Source: JBFLVN01 sp040758475 (lineage in GTDB: Bacteria > JAGRBM01). From it: a stretch of 12,324 nt of DNA. The position numbers and the translations under genes were made by a program. The notes beneath the pieces are model-generated. The model did no database searches, was not told the origin of the DNA, and saw nothing but the letters and a program-made list of their open reading frames with translations. Below, piece by piece: positions 5,469 to 11,737 of the stretch; within the stretch, counting starts at the first letter, position 1, and each line of letters starts with the position of its first letter. The stretch spans positions 1-12,324 of the forward strand of contig JBFLVN010000102.1 in NCBI GenBank assembly GCA_040758475.1. Direction: 5' to 3'.

Positions 5469-8336
5469 GTGTTTAGAATACCCGGTTGCGTCCGTTTTCC
5501 AGTTCCCTCTTCTTCTCCCCAGAAACCAATGTTAGCGATGCTCTTGGCGCTAGGGGCCTTGTTGCTTTCCCTCTCGCTGGCCCGCGCCGTTCCCGATACG
5601 GAAAAAATCTCCTTCACCGGCGATGCGAACGAGGACGGCGCCATCGCCGTCGTCAATTTCAATCTCTTCAATTGGGCCATCGTCGCTAATCGTACGGGTA
5701 ACAGCGTCATCATTTACGACCTCCAGAGCATGGAGCCGGTGGAAGATGAGGACGGGAATATTCTCATTTTGGATATAGCCGCTTCCCCTGCCAGCGTGAC
5801 CGATCCAGTCGCGGTGGCGGTTTACCTGGACAGCGAGGTTACGCCGACGCAGGCTTACGCCTTCGTCGCCGGTTTTTCGTCTCACCGGATTGCAGTGATC
5901 GATCTCCTGGCCACGCCTCCAGAAGTCCTTCCCGATGAGACGATCGATTTGACGGACGATTCCGACACGGCGACGCCGGGGCCGGTCGCCCTCCTGGTCG
6001 AATCGGGCACCCTCTACGTCGCCAACGGGACGGAGGGGACCATCCAGGCCTACGACATCGCCCCGCTTCCGCTCGTGCCCATCGACTTTCCCACGGGATC
6101 GATCGACCAGACGACCGCGGAAGGGAATCTGATCGTCTGTTCCGTGGGGCAGACGGCGCCGCCCGCGTCTTCGGCCAGGCCCCGCGTCCTCCACAAGTTT
6201 TCGGACCGCTTGTGGTTTGGCTGCAACGAGGGGAGCCTTGGTTATTTCGACGCGGCTGGGGGCGTCACCCTTCGGAGCGACGTGGGGGATAGCGTGGGCG
6301 ATATCGGCGGTGTCCGGGGCCTTGCGGGAGACCCCCGGGATTCGACAACGATCCTCTACGTGCTCGACGATACCCGCGACGCCGTTTTCGCTATCGACGT
6401 GGCGACGAACGTTTTCGAGGACACAGGAAACGATCCTACGATCGATCCCCTTTGCTCTGTTAGCGGAGCCAACCGGGGGAGCTTCCCCATTACGACGGGA
6501 GCCGTTTCGACCGCCCTCGTGGGCGTCCACGACACTTCGAGCAACGGCGGCGACTTCCTCATGGTCCTCAACACGGGGACCACCTCCAACCTCCAGCGCA
6601 TCAATCTCTCCCAGATCGACAAGAACGATTCGACCAATCCCGAGTGCGCCGTCGGCGCCGGGAGCTCCATCGCCGTAAAACTCGATCTTTCCGAAGGGGA
6701 TGCCAATTTCCCCTCCGGCGCAAATCCTTCGGGCATCGCCCAGCAAATGTTTCACTACCTGGGATACGTGGGCATTCCGAGTTTCTCTGTGACGGATGGC
6801 GATGGAGCCCTCACACTCGTGACCGACAACCCGAGTTTGACCGTCATCAACCCTACAGAAACGGCGTTGACCCCGTTGACCAACTCGCTTGGCACCGACG
6901 GCACTCACAATCCGGACATCGTTCTTTCCTGGGACCCGGACGAGTCGATCCAGGCATCGCCGGCGCCGGTCGTCCGGGCCCGCATCAAAGGCGAGCCGCT
7001 TCTTTTTCCAAGCCTCCCTGGTGCCGTTACCCAGGCGGATAACCTTACGGTCACGGTGACAGCATTGAATCTGATTGCGTCGGGTCTCGTGACGAATTCT
7101 TCGAACGAACGGATCGAGGTCGTCGCTGCCGGCTATGACGCCCAGGGCGACGTGGGAAGCGGCGGTCAGACGATCCTTTTCGATTCAACCTTACCCAATA
7201 CGCCCGTGGGAGCCGTTCAGGTGGGAGATTCGCTCCTCCGGGTGGTCCTTACGCAAGCCGTGGACCCCGATCCGGGCAACGGAGTGTTTTCCGGAATCGG
7301 CGGATTCTACATCGACTTTACGAATCCCCCAGCTCAACAGGACGTCGAGCGGGCCACTCCCGAGATGTCTTTCAATCTGGGGGGGCTTACAAACAACACT
7401 TCGTACACCTTCGACGTTTATGCCATCGACGAGGCGGGGAATGCTTCTGCAACTCCTTTGACGCTGACGGAGACACCTGTGCCGGGGCAGGGGATCATCG
7501 AATTGACGGGCGAAGAGGGGTGCGGTTCTCTCCGTGGCGGTGTCGGAATGGGTGCTGCCGATGGTGCCGTATGGATTGCGGCGATCCTTCTCGCGCTCGC
7601 CTTGCGGAGGGGAAAATTCTCGCTCCTCTCGAAGAAAAAAGGCTCTGCCGTGATGGGAGTGATTCTGCTCGGCGGTCTCGCCTTCGCGCCCGCCCCCGCT
7701 TCCGCCCAGGTTTTTTCCAGGGCCGCTCTGCGGGGAGAAGAAGTTTCGCCCCGGCAGGGCCGGTACTGGGCTGCCTTCGAATACGAGATCACGAAACAAG
7801 AAGATTCCAATCAAGAATTGATTTTTGGAAAAGACGCCCACGCCTTCAACGCCGAAGGTGGCTGGCATCTGGTACGGAATCTGGACTTTTTGCTTTCGGC
7901 GGGTTTCCGGCGCGACGCAGGCCACCAGATTGCCGAGGGCTCGAATCCGCCGGTCCCCATCGCCAATGAAGACGTTCTTTGGATGGCGCCCTTCTCCGCT
8001 TCGCTCCGCTACCGCATTCTTTTCGACCGGGATTTTCCCATCGTGCCCTATGGAAGGGGCGGCGTGGGAGGGCTTTTCTTCCGGAGCGAAGCGGGGGCCG
8101 ATCCTCAGGACGAGGCGGTTTGGGGTTTTAAATGGGGCGTAAATGCCGGAGGCGGGCTTCTCTTCCGGATCGACCAACTCGATGCGAGCAGCCAGCGATC
8201 CCTCCGGGCCGACGGGATCGATGCCCTTTATTTAGATACGGGTTTCCACTGGCAGCGAATCAATAATTTTGGTGGAAAAGGCCTGGACCTCTCCGGCATC
8301 GGCGGCCGGGCAGGGCTCGTAGCGTGGATTCGGTAG
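5469..8336 (+). CDS. Exported beta-propeller/Fn3 protein fused in frame to an outer-membrane beta-barrel-like domain
   Basis: I recognise no named family for this 955-aa frame, but its modules are clear. Residues 1-40 are a signal peptide (R3, R9 and K19, then a Leu/Ala core, ending ALARA before V41). Residues 41 to about 400 hold repeated strand patterns like YncE/YVTN propeller blades, for example GNSVIIYDLQ, SHRIAVIDL and GTIQAYDI. Residues about 480-680 look Fn3-like, with GLTNNTSYTFDVYAIDEAGNAS. A Cys-Gly motif (C685 G686), a hydrophobic helix (about 699-712) and R713-R714 form a tail like a C-terminal sorting signal. Lys722-724 follow, then a second signal-peptide-like segment (729-746, ending APASA before Q747), then about 209 residues of Gly-rich amphipathic strands typical of an outer-membrane barrel. 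GTG 5469 is chosen because it gives a charged signal-peptide start and has GGAG 12 nt upstream; ATG 5529 is the alternative. The two halves may once have been, or may still be, separate genes: see the junction at 7632-7655. Confidence 0.8.
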   Translation: MFRIPGCVRFPVPSSSPQKPMLAMLLALGALLLSLSLARAVPDTEKISFTGDANEDGAIAVVNFNLFNWAIVANRTGNSVIIYDLQSMEPVEDEDGNILILDIAASPASVTDPVAVAVYLDSEVTPTQAYAFVAGFSSHRIAVIDLLATPPEVLPDETIDLTDDSDTATPGPVALLVESGTLYVANGTEGTIQAYDIAPLPLVPIDFPTGSIDQTTAEGNLIVCSVGQTAPPASSARPRVLHKFSDRLWFGCNEGSLGYFDAAGGVTLRSDVGDSVGDIGGVRGLAGDPRDSTTILYVLDDTRDAVFAIDVATNVFEDTGNDPTIDPLCSVSGANRGSFPITTGAVSTALVGVHDTSSNGGDFLMVLNTGTTSNLQRINLSQIDKNDSTNPECAVGAGSSIAVKLDLSEGDANFPSGANPSGIAQQMFHYLGYVGIPSFSVTDGDGALTLVTDNPSLTVINPTETALTPLTNSLGTDGTHNPDIVLSWDPDESIQASPAPVVRARIKGEPLLFPSLPGAVTQADNLTVTVTALNLIASGLVTNSSNERIEVVAAGYDAQGDVGSGGQTILFDSTLPNTPVGAVQVGDSLLRVVLTQAVDPDPGNGVFSGIGGFYIDFTNPPAQQDVERATPEMSFNLGGLTNNTSYTFDVYAIDEAGNASATPLTLTETPVPGQGIIELTGEEGCGSLRGGVGMGAADGAVWIAAILLALALRRGKFSLLSKKKGSAVMGVILLGGLAFAPAPASAQVFSRAALRGEEVSPRQGRYWAAFEYEITKQEDSNQELIFGKDAHAFNAEGGWHLVRNLDFLLSAGFRRDAGHQIAEGSNPPVPIANEDVLWMAPFSASLRYRILFDRDFPIVPYGRGGVGGLFFRSEAGADPQDEAVWGFKWGVNAGGGLLFRIDQLDASSQRSLRADGIDALYLDTGFHWQRINNFGGKGLDLSGIGGRAGLVAWIR
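7632..7655 (+). other. Six-A junction with latent TGATG stop/start overlap
   Basis: The codons AAG AAA AAA (7632-7640) contain a run of six A. In the given sequence the frame continues through GTG ATG (7650-7655). With one A fewer, the upstream frame would read on to TGA at 7651-7653, which shares its A with the ATG at 7653-7655. That TGATG overlap is the usual form of a translationally coupled gene pair. AAGG at 7639-7642 sits about 10 nt before this ATG as a weak ribosome site. Sequence alone cannot say whether this is slippage, real fusion or a base-call error. Confidence 0.55.
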
Positions 8337-8358
8337 AGCCGGAAGCGGCTATTTCTTT
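8337..8358 (+). terminator. Hairpin in the 12-bp convergent gap
   Basis: AGCCG (8337-8341) pairs with CGGCT (8346-8350) around a GAAG loop, followed by ATTTCTTT on the plus strand. It begins right after the TAG of the barrel-fusion gene and reaches the stop codon of the minus-strand zinc-ribbon gene. It fits a modest terminator for the plus-strand gene; the minus strand has no T tract after the stem. Confidence 0.4.
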
Positions 8359-8657
8359 GTGAGCGCTCCGAGCACGCTCCGCAGGAACCCCTGATTGGCG
8401 CCAGCCACGATTTCGAGTTCGCCCGCATCGAAACCGACATAGCCGCACTTGCCGCATTGGTCGACCATGACCTGCCGGTAAGCCACTTCCTTCATCTCAT
8501 TGCCGCACTTGGGGCAACGCATCCAATGAGCTTTTTTGAGGTTCTCTGCCTCGCGCTGGGCCCGTTCCCCGTCGAGCTTCTTGCGGAGTTTTTCGACCCG
8601 GAGGGCGTCTTCCTTGGCGAAAAAATCGTCTTCACCGGCCGCGGGTTTCTTGGTCAT
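8349..8657 (-). CDS. Small TFIIB-type zinc-ribbon protein
   Basis: This 102-aa cytoplasmic protein has an N-terminal, highly charged helix (about 12-43, Lys/Arg/Glu-rich, likely coiled coil) and a zinc ribbon of the bacterial zf-TFIIB type. Cys48 and Cys51 (CPKCG) pair with Cys68 and Cys71 (CGKCG), with the family's VDQCGKCGYVGFDAGELE pattern. The usual WLD after the second knuckle is GFD here. A short hydrophobic tail ends in LTKK. The molecular role of these small proteins is not established; the domain suggests nucleic-acid or protein binding. ATG 8657 has GGGAG about 10 nt upstream and its own promoter at 8697-8724, so it need not depend on uvrD transcription although it lies 68 nt downstream of that gene. 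Confidence 0.85.
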   Translation of the reverse strand: MTKKPAAGEDDFFAKEDALRVEKLRKKLDGERAQREAENLKKAHWMRCPKCGNEMKEVAYRQVMVDQCGKCGYVGFDAGELEIVAGANQGFLRSVLGALTKK

Positions 8658-8696
8658 GATCTGGATGCTCCCTGGACCCCTGGAGTCGCGCCGTTA

Positions 8697-8724
8697 CCTA
8701 TACGGGCCGCGCAAGCTCTGTCAA
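8697..8724 (-). promoter_or_regulatory. Sigma70-like promoter for the zinc-ribbon gene
   Basis: On the minus strand a perfect -35 box TTGACA (8724-8719) is followed after 16 nt by TATAGG (8702-8697), four of six matches to the -10 consensus. Transcription would begin near 8690, leaving a leader of about 33 nt that contains the GGGAG ribosome site before ATG 8657. The -35 box begins two bases after the uvrD stop codon. Confidence 0.55.
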
Positions 8725-8725
8725 T

Positions 8726-10945
8726 TCACGCCCTTCTCAAATTCGCGAACTTCACCATGAGCTTCTTGACCCCGTGACGGGCGAAAGCGACGGTGACCTT
8801 CTCCTGGCCGCCCACGAAAGATGCCTCTTTGACGACCCCTGCCCCGAAAGTGGGATGATCCACCCGCGTTCCGGTGGGGAATGTGAATTTAAAGGAGGAC
8901 GAGATGGGGCCTTTCCCAAGAGCCTGGGTGAAGACGGGCGTTTCGATCTCCCTTCGCTCTGGGCGATGGCGGACGATCCGGCGTTCTTCCCGCTGGGCCC
9001 GGGGTTCGGCAAGTCCCGAGAGCTTTAGAAGGTGCGGCGGGATTTCGTGAAGGAAACGCGAGGGTTCGTTCACAAAAGTCTGCCCGAAGACGCGCCGTTG
9101 CTGGGCTCCCGTTAGATAGAGCCGTTCCATGGCCCGCGTAATGCCGACATAGCAGAGACGGCGCTCTTCTTCGAGGGCCGCGTCTTCAAGCGTCGAGCGC
9201 TCGTGGGGGAAGAGCCCTTCTTCCAGGCCCGTGAGGAACACGACCGGGAATTCGAGCCCCTTGGCCGTGTGAAGGGTCATGAGGACGAGCCGGTCCTCGG
9301 CCTCGGCGTAGCCGTCGATGTCGGCCACCAGGGCGACCCGTTCCAGGAACTCCGCGATCTGGGGATTTTCACTTGCTTCTTCGTATTCGGAGACGGCGTT
9401 TACGAGTTCGTCCAGGTTTTCGATCCGTGAGAGGGATTCGACTGAGCCATCTTCTTCCAGGGAGCGGATGTAGCCCGTATCGGTCAGAACGCTTCGGAGA
9501 AGGTCCGAAGGGCCGAATTCCTTGGCGATCTTGGAGAGCTTGTCGTAGAGATCGAGAAAAGCCTGGAGTTTTCCCTTGGGTCCGGTTCCCAGGAGATTTT
9601 CCTTGGCCGCGATTTGCGAAGCGGCGAGCAGCGTCAAATTCCGCTCGCGCGCGATGGCTTCGAGCTTTTCGATCGTGCTCCCGCCGATCCCCCGGGGAGG
9701 GGAGTTCACGATCCGGAGGAAGCCGATGTCGTCGGCCGGATTAATGAGGAGCCGAAGATACCCGAGGGCGTCCTTGATTTCTGCCCGCTCGTAAAACTTC
9801 TGGCCGCCCACCAGCACGTACGGAACGCGGCGGCGCAGGAGTTCTTCTTCCAAAACACGGCTCTGGGCGTTGGTCCGGTAAAAGATGGCGAAGTCTCGCC
9901 AGTTGCGCTCCTCTTCGCCCCGGATGCGCAGGGCCTGGTCCGCGGTAAACCGCGCTTCTTCGTGCTCGTCCAAGGCGAGGTGGTAGGTGGGATAAGAGCC
10001 CGCTTCCCGCGTGGCGCGCAGGACTTTCCCCTTGCGCTCCTTGTTCCAGGAGATGACGCCGTTGGCCACTTCAAGAATTTTTCCGGTGGAGCGGTAATTG
10101 CGCTCCAGCTTGATGACCTTGGTGCCGGGAAAATCCTTCTCGAAATCCAGGATGTTCCCGAGGTCGGCGCCGCGCCATTTGTAGATGCTCTGATCGTCGT
10201 CCCCCACGACACAAATGTTGCAGCGGGGTTCGGAGAGGAGTTTGACGAGCCGGTACTGGACCCGGTTCGTGTCCTGGTATTCGTCCACGAGGACGTACTG
10301 GAACTGCTGGCGGTAACTTTCGAGGACGTCCGGGTGCTCCTCAAAGAGACGAACCGTGAGGAGGAGGAGATCGCCAAAATCCAGGGCGTTCATCTTGAGG
10401 AGGCGCTCTTGGTAAGTGGCGTAGATGCGTTGGAGCTTGTCCTCTCCCAGGGTGAAGCCCACGTTCCAGGAATCCGAATCCCGGGGGGTGTGGCCCGCGT
10501 TTTTGAGCTGGTCGATCTTCCAGGCCACCGACCGGGCGTCCACTACCCGGTCGGAGATGTCCAAGTCCTTTAAAACTTCCTTTAAGACCTGGAGCTGTTC
10601 CTTGTCGTCGTAGATGACGAAGTGGGATTTAAACCCCAAGCGCTCGATGTCCCGCCGGAGGATGCGGACGCAGGAAGAATGGAACGTACTGATCCACAGG
10701 CCCCCAAGGCCCGTCCCTCCCAGGAGGGATTCGACCCGGGCCTTCATCTGAGCCGCCGCCTTGTTCGTAAAGGTGACGGCGTAGATGCCCCAGGGGTCTA
10801 TTCCCTGGTCCCGGATCAGGTGGGCGATCCGGTAAGTAATGACCCGGGTTTTCCCCGATCCGGCCCCCGCCAGGACGAGGAGGGGCCCTTGCGTCGTCTG
10901 TACGGCGTCAAGTTGTTCGGGGTTTAGTTCGTGCTCGAGTTCCAT
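8726..10945 (-). CDS. uvrD: UvrD/PcrA-type superfamily 1A DNA helicase
   Basis: This is an ATP-driven 3'-5' helicase of DNA repair and replication-fork maintenance, complete at 739 aa, close to the usual PcrA/UvrD length. Visible motifs: the Q motif LNPEQLDAVQ (7-16); Walker A AGAGSGKT (26-33); Ia VTFTNKAA (57-64); motif II DEYQDTN (221-227); motif III GDDDQSIYKWRGA (248-260); IV LERNYRS (280-286); V TLHTAKGLEFPVVFL (557-571); and VI EERRLCYVGITRA (593-605). The charged linker at about 648-668 and the final ~50 residues (GTRVDHPTFGAGVV through VKFANLRRA) match the C-terminal Tudor-like domain that binds RNA polymerase in PcrA/UvrD. ATG 10945 has AAGG 7 nt upstream. It is divergent from cysC. 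PcrA and UvrD cannot be told apart firmly from sequence alone, and Rep is less likely because of the Tudor tail. Confidence 0.97.
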   Translation of the reverse strand: MELEHELNPEQLDAVQTTQGPLLVLAGAGSGKTRVITYRIAHLIRDQGIDPWGIYAVTFTNKAAAQMKARVESLLGGTGLGGLWISTFHSSCVRILRRDIERLGFKSHFVIYDDKEQLQVLKEVLKDLDISDRVVDARSVAWKIDQLKNAGHTPRDSDSWNVGFTLGEDKLQRIYATYQERLLKMNALDFGDLLLLTVRLFEEHPDVLESYRQQFQYVLVDEYQDTNRVQYRLVKLLSEPRCNICVVGDDDQSIYKWRGADLGNILDFEKDFPGTKVIKLERNYRSTGKILEVANGVISWNKERKGKVLRATREAGSYPTYHLALDEHEEARFTADQALRIRGEEERNWRDFAIFYRTNAQSRVLEEELLRRRVPYVLVGGQKFYERAEIKDALGYLRLLINPADDIGFLRIVNSPPRGIGGSTIEKLEAIARERNLTLLAASQIAAKENLLGTGPKGKLQAFLDLYDKLSKIAKEFGPSDLLRSVLTDTGYIRSLEEDGSVESLSRIENLDELVNAVSEYEEASENPQIAEFLERVALVADIDGYAEAEDRLVLMTLHTAKGLEFPVVFLTGLEEGLFPHERSTLEDAALEEERRLCYVGITRAMERLYLTGAQQRRVFGQTFVNEPSRFLHEIPPHLLKLSGLAEPRAQREERRIVRHRPERREIETPVFTQALGKGPISSSFKFTFPTGTRVDHPTFGAGVVKEASFVGGQEKVTVAFARHGVKKLMVKFANLRRA

Positions 10946-10953
10946 CGCGAGGC

Positions 10954-10980
10954 CTTATAGCGCAAGACCCGCCGTTTCAA
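10954..10980 (-). promoter_or_regulatory. Possible promoter close to the uvrD start
   Basis: The minus strand shows TTGAAA (10980-10975) and TATAAG (10959-10954) separated by 15 nt, shorter than the ideal 17. The start site would fall within a few bases of ATG 10945, so the transcript would be almost leaderless, and the AAGG ribosome site would overlap the -10 box. These two readings conflict, so the call is weak. Confidence 0.25.
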
Positions 10981-11029
10981 AGACACCGGCGAATCCCTAG
11001 CTTCATGGTGGATATGCCGGGGGCCGCCG

Positions 11030-11059
11030 TTGACTTGCCTTGGCCCCGAAAAGTAGTTT
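11030..11059 (+). promoter_or_regulatory. Possible promoter for cysC
   Basis: TTGACT (11030-11035) matches five of six bases of the -35 consensus. At 18-nt spacing TAGTTT (11054-11059) is a poor -10 box with three matches. A start near 11066 would make an approximately 77-nt leader containing the stem-loop at 11068-11106. GGGGCC (11020-11025) and GGCCCC (11042-11047) form an inverted repeat that flanks the -35 box. Confidence 0.3.
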
Positions 11060-11067
11060 GCGCGCCT

Positions 11068-11106
11068 CTTGGTGAGCGATGGCGCTTCCGCCAGGCGCTC
11101 TCCAGG
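11068..11106 (+). promoter_or_regulatory. Long stem-loop in the cysC leader
   Basis: Three consecutive 5-bp helices can form. 11080-11084 pairs with 11089-11093 around a CTTC loop; 11074-11078 pairs with 11096-11100 beyond an A/GG internal loop; 11068-11072 pairs with 11102-11106 beyond a T/T mismatch. That is 15 pairs, one of them a U-G that exists only in plus-strand RNA. No T tract follows, so it is not a simple terminator. It ends 36 nt before the cysC ATG, where it could control the mRNA or serve as a protein-binding inverted repeat. I recognise no known riboswitch class. Confidence 0.5.
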
Positions 11107-11129
11107 TAAATTCACATCATTCAACTGGG

Positions 11130-11142
11130 GATTTTCAAAATC
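11130..11142 (+). repeat. Palindrome abutting the cysC start codon
   Basis: GATTTT-C-AAAATC is a perfect 6+1+6 inverted repeat ending at the base before ATG 11143. It overlaps the end of the GGGGA ribosome-site candidate (11127-11131). A bound protein here could block translation-proximal transcription, but a 13-bp A/T-rich palindrome can also arise by chance. Confidence 0.35.
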
Positions 11143-11700
11143 ATGGAACACAAAGGTTGCACCATCTGGTTCACGGGTCTTTCGGGCGCGGGCAAGAGCA
11201 CGATCACGGACGAACTCGTAAAACGCCTCAAGGCGTCGGGCATGAAGGTCGAAGTGCTCGATGGCGACGTGGTCCGCACCCACCTTTCCAAGGGCCTTGG
11301 CTTCTCGAAGGAAGATAGGGACACGAACATCCTGCGGATCGGCTGGGTCTGCGAAGTGCTTACGCGCAACAACGTGATCGCCATCGCCGCCGCCATCAGC
11401 CCGTACCGGGAAATCCGCGACAAGGTGCGCAAGATGGTGGGACCGAATTTCATCGAAGTGTACGCCGCCGCGCCCCTTGAAGAGTGCGAGAAGCGGGACG
11501 TGAAGGGCCTCTACAAGAAGGCCCGGGCCGGCGAGATCAAGCAATTCACGGGGATCGACGATCCTTATGAGGCGCCGCTTGATCCCGAGGTCGTTTGCGA
11601 CACGCACAAGGAAACCCTGGATCAAAGTGTCGAGAAAGTCCTGGCGGCCCTCCGCAAGCACGGCATTTTGAACGCCAAGAACGTGCCGGTGGCCGCGTAA
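11143..11700 (+). CDS. cysC: Adenylylsulfate (APS) kinase
   Basis: This 185-aa cytoplasmic enzyme uses ATP to phosphorylate APS at the 3' position, giving PAPS. The P-loop is GLSGAGKS (12-19, with K18). DGDVVR (40-45) and the loop LSKGLGFSKEDRDTN (48-62) form the APS site. ISPYR (85-89) carries Ser86, at the place of the phospho-serine described in other CysC enzymes. The late signature KGLYKKARAGEIKQFTGIDD closes the lid region. The variant THLSKGLGFSKEDRDTNI resembles the form often found in kinases fused to sulfurylase, but here it is stand-alone. ATG 11143 has GGGGA 11 nt upstream. The AprA-type gene begins 37 nt after its stop with no terminator between, so the two are probably one transcript. 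Confidence 0.96.
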   Translation: MEHKGCTIWFTGLSGAGKSTITDELVKRLKASGMKVEVLDGDVVRTHLSKGLGFSKEDRDTNILRIGWVCEVLTRNNVIAIAAAISPYREIRDKVRKMVGPNFIEVYAAAPLEECEKRDVKGLYKKARAGEIKQFTGIDDPYEAPLDPEVVCDTHKETLDQSVEKVLAALRKHGILNAKNVPVAA

Positions 11701-11737
11701 GTTCACGGAGCCTCTGGAAGGAAGCGCAAGCGGACGA

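Noticed and set aside
5550..8177. Antisense frames of 452 and 328 codons opposite the exported fusion gene
   Set aside because: Composition is typical of shadows (Arg/Gly/Asp/His-rich), with no signal peptide or recognisable motif.
11079..11318. Small frame of 79 codons starting in the cysC leader stem-loop
   Set aside because: Most of it overlaps cysC in another frame, and it has no convincing ribosome site; a leader peptide cannot be supported.
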